A stretch of 64,000 bases of DNA from positions 407,117 through 471,116 of the forward strand of contig NZ_JACJPL010000001.1 of NCBI RefSeq assembly GCF_014696065.1, written 5' to 3'. The translations under genes were made by a program, and so were the position numbers. Under the pieces are notes generated by a model. That model was not told the origin of the DNA. It made no database searches and saw nothing but the letters and a program-made list of their open reading frames with translations. This DNA is from Leptolyngbya sp. FACHB-261 (lineage in GTDB: Bacteria > Cyanobacteriota > Cyanobacteriia > FACHB-261). Position 1 is the first letter of the stretch. Every line of letters starts with the position of its first letter. Positions 8,468 to 17,577 of the stretch are shown here, one piece after another.

Positions 8468-9046
8468 CTAAGCCAGAATTTGATTGAGATCCAGCACAAA
8501 TTCGGGCAGTACATCTTCGCCAGATAACGTCTTAGGAGCTTGCAAGATTTCTACATCTTGCCTAGGACGATAGATTTCAACTTGTTGATTTTGAAGATCG
8601 ATCAGCCAACCAAGCCGAGTGCCATTGGCAATATATTCTTCCATCTTGGAGCGCAAGTTTCTGAGAACGTCTGTAGGAGAGCAGAGTTCCACAACGAAGT
8701 CAGGGCAGAGAGGCGGAAATTTTGCCCATTGCGCAGGTGCCAAGGCTTCCCATTGCTCTCGTTGAATCCAGGCAGCATCAGGAGAACGGTCAGCACCATT
8801 GGGTAGCTTGAAGGCGGTTGAGGAATCAAATACAAAACCGAGCTGAGTCTGGCGGTTCCATAGCGAGAGTTGAAAGTTTAGATCGGCATTGCGTAGCCCA
8901 GATTCACCCCCTGTTGGCGGCATAATAATCAACTCCCCCTGAGCAGTCCGCTCCAGCCGCAAGTCTCGATTGGCCAAGCACAAGTGATAGAACTGCTCAT
9001 CCGTCAGCTTGAGGTCGGGCGGGATATTCAGCAATAGGGCGTTCAT
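8468..9046 (-). CDS. Uma2 family (DUF820) putative nuclease
   Basis: This is a protein of about 192 residues with the restriction-endonuclease-like fold of the Uma2/DUF820 family, which is greatly expanded in cyanobacteria. The pattern SPDAAWI, then PDFVVELCSPTDVLRNLRSKMEEYIANG and GWLIDLQNQQVEIYRP, gives the Asp, Glu and Lys-rich core expected of a PD-(D/E)xK nuclease. A GTG at 9052 is an alternative start two codons earlier. It is a lone gene, divergent from ada. The biological role of the family is unsettled; a mobile-element or toxin-like origin has been suggested. Confidence 0.93.
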   Translation of the reverse strand: MNALLLNIPPDLKLTDEQFYHLCLANRDLRLERTAQGELIIMPPTGGESGLRNADLNFQLSLWNRQTQLGFVFDSSTAFKLPNGADRSPDAAWIQREQWEALAPAQWAKFPPLCPDFVVELCSPTDVLRNLRSKMEEYIANGTRLGWLIDLQNQQVEIYRPRQDVEILQAPKTLSGEDVLPEFVLDLNQILA

Positions 9047-9151
9047 GGGCACATAAGCTGAGAGCGACCGGATGATTTATTATCGCCTACAGCTCATGAG
9101 CTTAAGAGTTGATATATCTCGCAGTTCCCGAGCATTGGTGGTGACAATGAA

Positions 9152-10315
9152 ATGTCGTTTTTCCGGTGGACGACCTTTCTAGGGCTTGCAAGAATATGTT
9201 GCATGGAATTAATTACTGCAGCTGCCGTTCAAATGAGATCAGAAATGAGATCAGAACTCTCACCCTCCCGCACCGAAATGGAGCAGGCGTTCTATCACAA
9301 AGACGCCAGTTATGATGGTGTGTTTTTCGTGGCTGTGCGGACTACCGGCATTTTCTGTCGTCCTTCTTGTCCCTCCCGCCCCAAGCTCGAAAATGTTGAA
9401 TTCTTTTCGACCCTTCGCGAAGCCATCTTTGCCAGCTATCGCCCGTGCAAACGGTGTCATCCAATGGAGGTCTATGGGGCGTTGCCGGATTGGGTAGTGT
9501 CGTTAACCCAGCAGGTAGAAGCCGCTCCCAATGCCAAAATTACAGCGGCAGAGTTACGAGCAATAGGGATTAGCCCTGAACGTGCCCGACGCTGGTTTCG
9601 AGAGCACTATGGCATGACTTTTGCCGAGTGGTGCCGTGGTCGGCGATTAGCAGATGCCTTTACCCGAATCCGCGAGGGCACACCGCTTGCTGATGTAGTT
9701 TTTGCCAATGGTTATGAATCCCATAGTGGCTTCAGGGAAGCCTTTGGCAAGACATTTGGTGTCTCTCCAGGTCAAAGTCAAACCAGTGACTACATCGCTG
9801 CACAAATTTTAGAAACGCCTCTCGGCGCTTTATTGGTTGGTGCTGTTAGCGAAGGCGTTTGTTTAATTGAATATACAGATCGGCGCATGTTGGAACATAA
9901 TTACGCCACTATTCGCAAGCGTTTTGGTCATCCAGTGCTGCCTGTTACTAACGAGCAGATTGAACATTTGCGCGATGAATTAACTCGCTATTTTGCAGGC
10001 ACACTTACTAAATTTACGGTGCCTCTGGTTCCGCAAGGAACTGCTTTTCAAGAACGAGTTTGGTCGGAGCTACAACGCATTCCCTATGGCCAAACCATCG
10101 CCTATGATCAGCTAGCGCGTCGAATTGAGCAACCAACGGCGGTTCGAGCGGTAGCCAGGGCTAATGGTATGAATCGAATCAATATTCTGATTCCATGTCA
10201 CCGGGTGATCGGCAAGGATGGGCAGCTGACAGGTTATGGCGGTGGTCTTTGGCGCAAGCGATTGCTGTTGGAACTAGAGCGCACTGGAAAATTGCCAGGA
10301 ATCGAGGCAGTTTAA
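9152..10315 (+). CDS. ada: Ada-type DNA methyl-transfer repair protein and regulator
   Basis: This protein removes methyl groups from O6-methylguanine and phosphotriesters and activates the alkylation response. It has an N-terminal zinc domain with Cys69 and Cys73 (FCRPSC) and Cys99 and Cys102 (PCKRC), matching the four cysteines of E. coli Ada in spacing. An AraC-type helix-turn-helix region follows at about 130-215, then a C-terminal methyltransferase domain with acceptor Cys349 in IPCHRVIG. The N-terminus is about 30 residues too long. The ATG at 9245 (MRSELSPSRTEMEQ) would place the first acceptor exactly at position 38. EamA-type transporter gene 20 bases downstream may be co-transcribed. 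Confidence 0.95.
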   Translation: MSFFRWTTFLGLARICCMELITAAAVQMRSEMRSELSPSRTEMEQAFYHKDASYDGVFFVAVRTTGIFCRPSCPSRPKLENVEFFSTLREAIFASYRPCKRCHPMEVYGALPDWVVSLTQQVEAAPNAKITAAELRAIGISPERARRWFREHYGMTFAEWCRGRRLADAFTRIREGTPLADVVFANGYESHSGFREAFGKTFGVSPGQSQTSDYIAAQILETPLGALLVGAVSEGVCLIEYTDRRMLEHNYATIRKRFGHPVLPVTNEQIEHLRDELTRYFAGTLTKFTVPLVPQGTAFQERVWSELQRIPYGQTIAYDQLARRIEQPTAVRAVARANGMNRINILIPCHRVIGKDGQLTGYGGGLWRKRLLLELERTGKLPGIEAV

Positions 10316-10334
10316 TTCTTCCGTAAATTCGACA

Positions 10335-11195
10335 ATGAAACCAATTGACTTAGCGCGGCTGTTTCTACTCGCTGCGCTGTGGGGTGGCTCGTATTTGTTC
10401 ATCAGGGTTGCAGCGCCTGTGTTAGGGATCTTTCTCACCATGAGCCTGCGGGTTCTCTTAGCGGCATCCGCCTTGAGCCTATATGGAGCGTTTATTCAAC
10501 AGCTTCCCAATTTCAGAAAACGCTGGCGAGCTTATCTTTTGTTGGGTTTGCTGAACAATGTCATCCCATTTATCTTGATTGCAGTTGCTGTCGTTAACTT
10601 AAATGCATCTATTGCCGCAACCCTCAATGCAACGACGCCTTTGTTCACAGCCATAGTCGCAGCCCTCTGGATTAAAGAGCCATTGAACTGGCAAAAAGTT
10701 GTAGGGCTCCTACTCGGAATCTCAGGCGTTGCCATCCTAGTTGGTTGGAGCCCATTACTGCTCTCGCCATCAGTGATCTTAGGTGGGATTTTTGCGCTCG
10801 TGGCAGCGTTTTCCTACGGCATCGCAGCAGTATATGCTCGTCGCACTTTCTTAAATAACAAACCAACTGATACCGCAACAGGTCAACTGATCGGCTCTAG
10901 CGTTCTACTGCTCCCTGCCCTATTGATTTCTGCGCCCAGCACTATCCCATCGGCTGCGATTATTCTTGCTGTTGTGGCACTAGCGCTGGCCTGTACTTCT
11001 CTAGCCTATCTACTCTATTTCCAACTGATCTCCAGCGCAGGCGCGACCCGTGCTGCAACGGTCACGTTTCTCATTCCTGCGTTCAGTATTCTATTCGGCA
11101 AAGTGTTTCTAGCTGAGCCTATTAACTCAGGTTTAATCATCGGATTAATCATGATTTTGCTCAGCGTTTGGCTAGTCACTGCTAGCAAGAGCTAG
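10335..11195 (+). CDS. EamA/DMT-family transporter
   Basis: This is an inner-membrane drug/metabolite transporter of 286 residues with about ten hydrophobic helices arranged as two EamA repeats. The first repeat starts LFLLAALWGGSYLFIRVA, and the halves are joined near residue 150. The family motif of a Pro- and Gly-rich helix ATLNATTPLFTAIVAALWIKE is present in the first half. It follows ada by 20 bases, so read-through is likely, although a functional link is not obvious. The substrate cannot be predicted. Confidence 0.9.
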   Translation: MKPIDLARLFLLAALWGGSYLFIRVAAPVLGIFLTMSLRVLLAASALSLYGAFIQQLPNFRKRWRAYLLLGLLNNVIPFILIAVAVVNLNASIAATLNATTPLFTAIVAALWIKEPLNWQKVVGLLLGISGVAILVGWSPLLLSPSVILGGIFALVAAFSYGIAAVYARRTFLNNKPTDTATGQLIGSSVLLLPALLISAPSTIPSAAIILAVVALALACTSLAYLLYFQLISSAGATRAATVTFLIPAFSILFGKVFLAEPINSGLIIGLIMILLSVWLVTASKS

Positions 11196-11268
11196 AAGAA
11201 TAGCTCGCACCATTGCTCTAATTCTCCAAAAGCTCTTATTTTTAGCCCAAGATTTTCCCCCAGAATTT

Positions 11269-12222
11269 CTAGCCCAGCAAAAATGGTTCTACGCAAGCAC
11301 GGAATTGCTCCGGCACTTCAAGGTGTGGGAACGAGCGACCTGGCAAAATTTCCAGCGTTGCATCCGGTCTCAATTGCCGCAAAACTTCCGCACCTCCGAG
11401 CGGGGTGATCAGATTGTCGCGCCCCCAAACCAGCAGCACTGGCCCAGCAAACGCCTGCCAATCGTCCTGCAAAGGCAAATTCATTATGCCGCTCAAAAAT
11501 GAGCGGACCGTGTAGAGCGCTCCTGGCTGATGAGTAGAGGCATCATAGTGCTCGACCAAGGCATCCGTGGTGAAGCTCTCGCTGTAGAGCGTGTTGCGCG
11601 TGATCCAATCGATCGCGGGTGGCGATGTCAGCGTGTAGTAAAACGACTGTGACAGAATCGGCAGACTCAGCAGGTTATAAACCGTGTCTTGCACCAGTTC
11701 CGGCACCCGGCTCACCGTAGACGAAGCAATCGGTGCAATCGCCACCAAGCGTGTGAACCGTTGAGGCTGGAGTTGAGCCGCCCGCAAGGCAAAGGCAACC
11801 CCCAGTGAACTGGCGATCACCGCAACCGGCTCCGCGATCACATCATTGACAAAATCCACTAGCAGCTCGGCGTAGAGCTTGCCTGTGTACTGGAGATTGG
11901 GCCGTTCCGAATGGCCCCAACCCAGCAGATCCAGAGCATAGACCGAGAAGTTCTGGCTAAACTGCGCAATGACCTCTCGAAACTCAAATGAAGAGGCACC
12001 GCCACCGATCGCATGCACCAGCAGCAGTGGTGGCCCCTCGCCCTTGTGGCTATAGCTAATGCGAAAACCACGCCAGAAATAAACCTCTGATCGGCCCGGC
12101 AGCTCGTTATGCAGAGATACCGTACGGCTTTCGACCAAAGCATTCAGGGTAGACAGCACCACCAGCAGCGTCAGGGTCGTAAGGCTACTGAGAAACAGAA
12201 GGCGGATCCAGCGTTGGGGCAT
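11269..12222 (-). CDS. Alpha/beta hydrolase with N-terminal membrane anchor
   Basis: This is a 317-residue alpha/beta hydrolase. Residues about 7-29 form one hydrophobic helix, so the enzyme is probably membrane-anchored or secreted. The oxyanion region is LLLVHAIGGGASSFEF. The nucleophile elbow reads A137-S-S139-L-G, with Ala replacing the usual first Gly. The acid is probably the Asp in VWGRDNLITP, and the His is in FPHLEVPEQF. The gene is divergent from cbiT with 88 bases between starts. The substrate is unknown; haloperoxidase/esterase-like members are common in cyanobacteria. Confidence 0.88.
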   Translation of the reverse strand: MPQRWIRLLFLSSLTTLTLLVVLSTLNALVESRTVSLHNELPGRSEVYFWRGFRISYSHKGEGPPLLLVHAIGGGASSFEFREVIAQFSQNFSVYALDLLGWGHSERPNLQYTGKLYAELLVDFVNDVIAEPVAVIASSLGVAFALRAAQLQPQRFTRLVAIAPIASSTVSRVPELVQDTVYNLLSLPILSQSFYYTLTSPPAIDWITRNTLYSESFTTDALVEHYDASTHQPGALYTVRSFLSGIMNLPLQDDWQAFAGPVLLVWGRDNLITPLGGAEVLRQLRPDATLEILPGRSFPHLEVPEQFRACVEPFLLG

Positions 12223-12261
12223 CAGTTTGGGCGGAAACGGGGGGCACTCGGCTCTACTCTC

Positions 12262-12308
12262 TATAATGACGATGGTTCGCCCTCTGTACCGTTAAGCAAC
12301 GGTTTTTT
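12262..12308 (+). promoter_or_regulatory. Possible -10 box and mini-hairpin ahead of cbiT
   Basis: A consensus TATAAT lies at 12262-12267, although I see no -35 at standard distance. Downstream, CCGTT-aagc-AACGG followed by six T (12289-12308) looks like a very small intrinsic terminator, ending two bases before the GTG start of cbiT. The stem is only five pairs, so it may be fortuitous. Confidence 0.35.
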
Positions 12309-12310
12309 CC

Positions 12311-12913
12311 GTGCCTGCCAAGCCGTGGCCCTATGTAACCCCAGGCATTCCAGACGAGTTATTTGAGCGGCTTCCGGGCATTCCCATGAGCCAGCGCGAG
12401 ATTCGCTTGCTTCTGCTCTCGCACTTGCGGCTCTGTCCTGACTCAGTGCTTTGGGACATCGGGGCGGGCACCGGCACCATCCCTGTAGAAACGGGTCTAC
12501 TGTGTCCCAATGGCAAAATTATTGCCATCGAACGCGATAGTGACGTTGCAGACTTGGTTCGTCGCAATTGCCAAAAGTTTGGCGTCAGCAATGTTCAGGT
12601 CATTGAGGGCAGTGCCCCAGAGTGCTTGGTTGGTCTGCCGCAAGCCCCCGACCGGGTATGCCTGGAAGGAGGCCGCGACCTGCGCGAAATTTTGGCTGCC
12701 GTTTGGCCCCGGTTGCGCAAGCAGGGCCGAGTGGTGGCTACCGCCTCCACCCTGGAGAGTCTATACGCCATTTCCGAGAGCCTCTCCGAGTTGCAGGCCC
12801 GCAACATTGAGGTTGTGCAATCCGCCGTAAATCGCCTGGAGACCCGTGGTAGCCGGCAGCTCTTCGCTGCGATAGACCCAATCTTTGTACTCAGCGGCGA
12901 GAAGTTTGGTTAA
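12311..12913 (+). CDS. cbiT: Precorrin-6Y C15 methyltransferase, CbiT type
   Basis: This is an S-adenosylmethionine-dependent methyltransferase of 200 residues acting in the corrin ring pathway (C15 methylation with decarboxylation of the acetate side chain at C12). The N-terminal segment PYVTPGIPDELFERLPGIPM is the CbiT signature. The Rossmann SAM site is VLWDIGAGTGTIPVE at about residues 46-60, with the acidic ribose-binding strand IIAIERD. It corresponds to the C-terminal half of the fused CobL; here it stands alone. The start is GTG at 12311. It is convergent with murG. Confidence 0.93.
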   Translation: MPAKPWPYVTPGIPDELFERLPGIPMSQREIRLLLLSHLRLCPDSVLWDIGAGTGTIPVETGLLCPNGKIIAIERDSDVADLVRRNCQKFGVSNVQVIEGSAPECLVGLPQAPDRVCLEGGRDLREILAAVWPRLRKQGRVVATASTLESLYAISESLSELQARNIEVVQSAVNRLETRGSRQLFAAIDPIFVLSGEKFG

Positions 12914-12935
12914 GCGCTGGCTGGTTTTGATTGGC

Positions 12936-14024
12936 CTATTTCTGGAAGACTTTGGCGGAGCTGATCACCTCCCGCAGTAGCTGAGCCACTTGCTGGGCAC
13001 TGTCAGGTACTGCAAGGCCTAGTGCCTGTTTGCCCATGTATTGCCGTTTGGCTGGGTCAGCGAGCAAGTCCAGAACCACCCGTTGCAGTTTCTCAGGGGT
13101 CAGGTCGGTTTGCTGAAATAGCAGCGCTGCACCTGCGGCTTCAAACACCTGCGCGTTGTAGGTCTGGTGGTCGTCAGCGGCAAAGGGAAAGGGAATCAAC
13201 ACCGAGGGCAAACCACACAACGCCAGTTCGGTCAGCGTGCCTGCACCCGAGCGACTGACCACCAAATCAGCATCCCGCATCAGGCTGGGCATATTGTCGT
13301 AAAACGGCTGCTGCTGATAGTGAGGATGCACCGGAGCCTGAGCAACATCCGGGTCACTGGCACCAGTTTGATGAATGATTCGAGCCCCCGCCTCTAGCCA
13401 AGCCGGAGCACAGGCTCGCACCAGCTGATTGAGAGCGACAGCGCCCTGCGAACCACCTACCACTAAAATCACGGGTCCCTCGGCTGTGCGCTCCGAACCG
13501 GCTGCAATTAACCGGTTGAAATCAGAACGCACGGGTGTGCCAACTGTGCGAGTTTGGGTGCGAGGCAGATAGGATTCAGCTTCTTTGAAACCTAGTGCCA
13601 TCACCGTACACCAGGGCCCTAGCCAACGGGTCACCTTGCCAGGGATGGCATTGGACTCGTGAAAAACAGCGGGCAGACCCAACCAGCGAGCTGCTAATAC
13701 AGAGGGTGCGGCAATGTAGCCACCAGTTGTGAACACACCGCAGAACTTGCCTTGTTGCAAGAGACGGCGCGTTTGGAGCACAGCTCGGGCCGCGAGCACC
13801 AATGTTTTGGCCTGAGCCACAGGTGAGCGGCTCTGGAAACCGCCCATATTGAGCTTGTGCAAAGGGTAATGCCCCGCGACTAGATCAACCTCTAGGCGGT
13901 CGGGAACCCCTAGCCATTCAATGGCAAAGTCAGGCGCTAGTTGTTCAGCAACGGCGAGGGCCGGAAACAGGTGTCCGCCAGTGCCACTGGCCGCAATCAG
14001 AAGACGGGGCGCGGTAGAGCCCAT
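12936..14024 (-). CDS. murG: Peptidoglycan GlcNAc transferase MurG
   Basis: This enzyme adds GlcNAc to lipid I to make lipid II on the cytoplasmic face of the membrane. The N-terminal domain has LLIASGTGGHLFPALAVAEQL, the glycine-rich loop of MurG, and the ITTGGY-equivalent FTTGGYIAAPS. The C-terminal donor site includes VVGGSQGAVALNQL and SRSGAGTLTELALCGLPSVLIPFPFA with the following DHQTYNA. I prefer the ATG at 14024 (MGSTAPRLL); the frame extends five codons further to 14039. Length is normal. Confidence 0.96.
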   Translation of the reverse strand: MGSTAPRLLIAASGTGGHLFPALAVAEQLAPDFAIEWLGVPDRLEVDLVAGHYPLHKLNMGGFQSRSPVAQAKTLVLAARAVLQTRRLLQQGKFCGVFTTGGYIAAPSVLAARWLGLPAVFHESNAIPGKVTRWLGPWCTVMALGFKEAESYLPRTQTRTVGTPVRSDFNRLIAAGSERTAEGPVILVVGGSQGAVALNQLVRACAPAWLEAGARIIHQTGASDPDVAQAPVHPHYQQQPFYDNMPSLMRDADLVVSRSGAGTLTELALCGLPSVLIPFPFAADDHQTYNAQVFEAAGAALLFQQTDLTPEKLQRVVLDLLADPAKRQYMGKQALGLAVPDSAQQVAQLLREVISSAKVFQK

Positions 14025-14151
14025 AAACGAGCGAGACAAAAGAGCTGCCCCTCAAGATAATCAAAAAACTGGCCTTAGCTATACACTGTGCCACTAGTGC
14101 AGGTGCTTCCATAGAGGAAGCTTCATCCGTGCGCCTGTCGGTCTCCCCCCC

Positions 14152-15351
14152 ATGCGAAAGTCCTTGCTGCCTTCCAAATCTCTATTTTTGCTGCTGCTGG
14201 CAACCTGTCTGAGTAGCTTTGGCACCCTACTGAACGCCCAGACGGCCCAAGCAGAAAGCCCTGAAACTGCCCCGCCCGAACTCTCGCGCACCATTGCAGA
14301 GCTAGATGCAGCGGCTAATCGGCGGGATATCAACGCCGTCATGCGCTTCTACAGTCCCAACTTCAGCGACGCGGATGGTTTAAACCGGCAGAGCTTGCAA
14401 CAAGCGATTCAGAATATCTGGCAACGCTACGGCCAGTTGTCTTACAAGACCCAGCTTGAGTCTTGGGAGCGTCAGGGAGACCGCTACATTGCTCAAGTCA
14501 AAACTCAAATCATTGGTGTGCAAACCCAAAACGGCGCCCCGGTCAATCTGCAAGCGACCCTGAGTGCTCGTCAGAATTTCCAGATCGCAGTGGCAGTTCC
14601 AAACCCAATTCCAAACTCGGCTCCAAACCCAGCACCCAATTCAGTCCCAAATCGAGCCCCGAACCCAGCCAGCAGGGCAACCCCAAATCGGGCTCCAAGC
14701 CCAGCCAGTAGAGCAACCCCAAATCGGGCTCCCAACCCAGCCAGCAGGCCAACCTCGAACCCAGCACCTAATTCGCCTAACCCAGCGCCCAATGCGGCTA
14801 CTCCCAGTACCGCTAATCTAGGCAGCAGTGCTAGCCCAGCGCTCCAGATTGCCCAGCAAGAGGTTTTGGCTGAGCGCTCCCAGGTCACTTCTGGCACCAA
14901 TCCACCCAAGCTAGAAGTCAGCTTGCCAGAGCGAGTCGGAGTTGGCCAGGAATACAGTCTAGATGCCCTGGTGACCGAGCCACTAGGCGACTCACTGCTC
15001 TTGGGCACAGCTCTGGAGGAGACGGTCAGCGCGGCCAATTACTTCAATAACCGCCCGGTGACTCTGGAGCTACTGAGCGCAGGTGGGGTATTCAAAGTGG
15101 GTCAGGCGCCCCGGCAACAGGGCAGCCGTTGGGTTTCGGTCATCGTTGTCAGTGATGGTGGGCTAACCCAGGTCAGTCAACGCCTGCGGGTGGTCAGTGA
15201 ACAGAGTGCGACAGTCCCGACACTGAGTCCGGCAGTGAGTGCGGTTAGTGAAGCCCCTGCACTTGCCCCTACACCCACGGTGGTCGCCCCTGTTGAGCAG
15301 AGTTTTGAAGCGTTTTTCTCAGCTCAGCCATTTGCCCAACCCCATCTCTAA
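14152..15351 (+). CDS. Secreted NTF2-like protein with repeat-rich linker
   Basis: This 399-residue protein has a signal peptide (residues 1-34, hydrophobic LFLLLLATCL, cleavage likely after AQA). An NTF2/SnoaL-like domain follows at about 42-145 (IAELDAAANRRDINAVMRFYSP). Residues 149-230 form a low-complexity Asn/Pro/Ala/Ser linker containing three 12-residue repeats of the type APNPASRATPNR. A C-terminal beta-rich domain (about 232-345) begins IAQQEVLAERSQVTSGTNPPKLEVSLPE. Cyanobacterial relatives that I recall have both domains but a short linker. It is probably periplasmic; the function is unknown. Confidence 0.82.
   Translation: MRKSLLPSKSLFLLLLATCLSSFGTLLNAQTAQAESPETAPPELSRTIAELDAAANRRDINAVMRFYSPNFSDADGLNRQSLQQAIQNIWQRYGQLSYKTQLESWERQGDRYIAQVKTQIIGVQTQNGAPVNLQATLSARQNFQIAVAVPNPIPNSAPNPAPNSVPNRAPNPASRATPNRAPSPASRATPNRAPNPASRPTSNPAPNSPNPAPNAATPSTANLGSSASPALQIAQQEVLAERSQVTSGTNPPKLEVSLPERVGVGQEYSLDALVTEPLGDSLLLGTALEETVSAANYFNNRPVTLELLSAGGVFKVGQAPRQQGSRWVSVIVVSDGGLTQVSQRLRVVSEQSATVPTLSPAVSAVSEAPALAPTPTVVAPVEQSFEAFFSAQPFAQPHL
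14656..14763 (+). repeat. Three 36-bp in-frame tandem repeats
   Basis: Three consecutive 36-base units encode residues 169-180, 181-192 and 193-204 (APNPASRATPNR, APSPASRATPNR, APNPASRPTSNP). The DNA copies are nearly identical (CCCCAAATCGGGCTCC recurs), so the expansion looks recent, probably by replication slippage. Confidence 0.85.
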
Positions 15352-15468
15352 ATACCAGCCTCAGCAAGGGCCGAAACTGGTTCGCACTGGCATAAGGCTG
15401 CTGTGGAGCGAAGCTGAGCCACTATAATCGTTCCAATTTGATCAGCCCCCTGTGGGCCGCGGCTCTCC

Positions 15469-16377
15469 ATGCATTCCGATCCCGTTTCGACCTTTGCGGC
15501 CAATTCTCTTGAAAGCGTCAGTGGCTCCCTGCCACAGGTCAGGCTCAAGAGCGAACGCAGCCGCTTGTTGCTGGTGCTGCCGGAGCCTGACTCCGGTTCT
15601 GGCCAGGAGAGCCGCCCGGAGGGGTTGACTTGGGAGGAAGTGCTCCAGCAGCTAGAGCAACGCTTGAAGGGCGGAGAACGCTTCTGGCAACCAGAATCGC
15701 TGGTTTACCTGCGAGCCGGGGACCGGCTCCTAGATCTGCGGCAACTGCAAGATGTAGCGGCAGGGTTGGAGTGCTATCGCTTACGCCTGCGTTGGGTCGA
15801 GACTCGGCGTAAATCTACGGCGCTAGCTGCCATCAATGCGGGCTATTCAGTCGAGCAATTGGGACCTCACGATCACCTGAGTGGGCCTAAGACTGAAGAT
15901 TCTTTAGCTCAGGCCGAGCCTTTGTATTTACAGATGACCGTGCGCTCAGGCGTTGAAATTCGCCATCCGGGCACAGTGGTGATTTTGGGGGATGTCAATC
16001 CGGGCGGCGAAGTAGTTGCCGACGGCGACATTTTGGTTTGGGGACGCTTGCGCGGCTTGGCCCATGCCGGTGCAGCAGGCAATTTTCACTCGGTCATTCT
16101 GGCCTTGCAGATGGCCCCTACCCTGCTGCGCATCAGTGACCGGCTGGCTCGAGTGCCAGAGGGCGCCTCTGGAGAATATCAACCGGAAGTAGCTTACATT
16201 GCTGGCGGACCAACCGGCAGTATCCACATTGCCCACGCTGCTGACTTTGTGCGGCAGGAATTGCCTCGGCTAGAGCGAGAGAACCCTGCCACTCGGCTCA
16301 GTGGTCCGCCAACATTGGCCGCTTTATGGTCAGCTCTAGACCGGATGGATACCGGTCGTCCCGGCTTGACAGGGTAA
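15469..16377 (+). CDS. minC: Septum-site inhibitor MinC
   Basis: MinC blocks FtsZ assembly away from mid-cell. The 302-residue protein has an N-terminal FtsZ-inhibiting region preceded by a variable leader (about 1-125). After a linker, the C-terminal right-handed beta-helix spans about 160-265: VRSGVEIRHPGTVVILGDVN, then GGEVVADGDILVWGRLRGLAHAG. This is the conserved MinC_C domain that dimerises and binds MinD. It is the first gene of minC-minD-minE-rodA, with 54 bases to minD. Confidence 0.95.
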   Translation: MHSDPVSTFAANSLESVSGSLPQVRLKSERSRLLLVLPEPDSGSGQESRPEGLTWEEVLQQLEQRLKGGERFWQPESLVYLRAGDRLLDLRQLQDVAAGLECYRLRLRWVETRRKSTALAAINAGYSVEQLGPHDHLSGPKTEDSLAQAEPLYLQMTVRSGVEIRHPGTVVILGDVNPGGEVVADGDILVWGRLRGLAHAGAAGNFHSVILALQMAPTLLRISDRLARVPEGASGEYQPEVAYIAGGPTGSIHIAHAADFVRQELPRLERENPATRLSGPPTLAALWSALDRMDTGRPGLTG

Positions 16378-16431
16378 GATGGTCAACCGATTGAAACTGC
16401 CGATTGAAATTGTGGGTGGAGGGGAAGGCGC

Positions 16432-17238
16432 ATGGGCCGTGTCGTTGTAGTGACCTCGGGTAAGGGAGGTGTTGGCAAGACCACCTGCACCGCAAACTTG
16501 GGCATGGCCCTGGCTCGGCTGGGGCGCAAGGTAGTGGTGCTGGATGCAGACTTTGGTCTACGTAACTTGGATCTACTGCTGGGCTTGGAGAACCGGGTAG
16601 TCTACACCGCGATGGAAGTCATTGCCGGTGAGTGCCGTCTAGAACAGGCTTTGGTTCGTGACAAGCGACAGACGAACTTGGCCTTGTTAGCAGCTCCCCA
16701 AACCCGGAACAAAAGTGCTGTCACCAGCGACCAGATGAGACAGTTGGTGGAAGCCCTGAGCCCAAAACATGACTACGTGCTGGTCGACTGCCCAGCAGGA
16801 ATCGAGCAGGGCTTCCAGAACGCGATTGCCGGTGCGGAAGAAGCAATTATCGTGTCTACGCCGGAAATGGCTGCTGTACGCGACGCCGATCGAGTCGTGG
16901 GTTTGCTGGAAGCCAATCGGATCGGCAAAATGGGCCTGATTGTCAACCGGATTCGACCCGGTATGGTTCAAGCCAATGACATGATGTCAGTACAGGACAT
17001 GTTAGAAATCCTGTCAATTCAATTGTTGGGTGTAGTGCCAGAGGATGAGCAGGTGATTGTCTCAACCAACCGAGGTGAGCCCCTAGTCCTAGCTGACCGG
17101 CCCTCTCTCGCAGGGAGTGCTTTTGGCCATGCCGCTCAACGCCTGGAAGGCAAGCAGGTAGAGTTCATTGACCTGGATGCCAACAACGACACAGTCTTCC
17201 AGCGGCTAATCCGCTTTCTGCGTGGCTCCCGTACGTAA
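16432..17238 (+). CDS. minD: Septum-site ATPase MinD
   Basis: MinD is a membrane-cycling ATPase that recruits MinC and is displaced by MinE. The deviant Walker A motif [10 protein letters not shown] is at about residues 9-18, with ANLGMALA after it. The switch region [20 protein letters not shown] and Walker [11 protein letters not shown] are present. The C-terminal [12 protein letters not shown] forms the amphipathic membrane-targeting helix. Length 268 is standard. It is followed by minE after 20 bases. Confidence 0.97.
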   Translation: MGRVVVVTSGKGGVGKTTCTANLGMALARLGRKVVVLDADFGLRNLDLLLGLENRVVYTAMEVIAGECRLEQALVRDKRQTNLALLAAPQTRNKSAVTSDQMRQLVEALSPKHDYVLVDCPAGIEQGFQNAIAGAEEAIIVSTPEMAAVRDADRVVGLLEANRIGKMGLIVNRIRPGMVQANDMMSVQDMLEILSIQLLGVVPEDEQVIVSTNRGEPLVLADRPSLAGSAFGHAAQRLEGKQVEFIDLDANNDTVFQRLIRFLRGSRT

Positions 17239-17258
17239 TCCCTACCTGTCCTCCGGCC

Positions 17259-17546
17259 ATGATTATTGAACTTCTTGAAAGGCTCTTTCGCAACCCTGGC
17301 CAGAATAGCCGGGATCAGGCCAAGCAACGGCTCAAGTTGATCCTGGCCCATGACCGGGCTGACCTGACCCCCCAAACCCTCGAAGAGATGCGTCGCGAGA
17401 TTCTAGAGGTGGTGTCAAAGTACGTCGAGTTAGATGCTCAGGGGTTGGAATTTTCCCTGGAGAGCAACCATCAAACTACGGCTCTGATTGCCAACCTGCC
17501 CATTCGGCGCGTGCGCGCCAGTTCTGCTCCCGTCGAGAACTCTTGA
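17259..17546 (+). CDS. minE: Cell division topological factor MinE
   Basis: MinE stimulates MinD ATPase and drives Min patterning. The 95-residue protein has an N-terminal membrane/MinD-binding segment ([20 protein letters not shown], then [20 protein letters not shown]) and a C-terminal topological-specificity domain ending [12 protein letters not shown]. It is third in the operon, with rodA starting 31 bases after its stop. Confidence 0.96.
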   Translation: MIIELLERLFRNPGQNSRDQAKQRLKLILAHDRADLTPQTLEEMRREILEVVSKYVELDAQGLEFSLESNHQTTALIANLPIRRVRASSAPVENS

Positions 17547-17577
17547 AGATCTAAGCAACCGTCTGAGTGATTGATTC

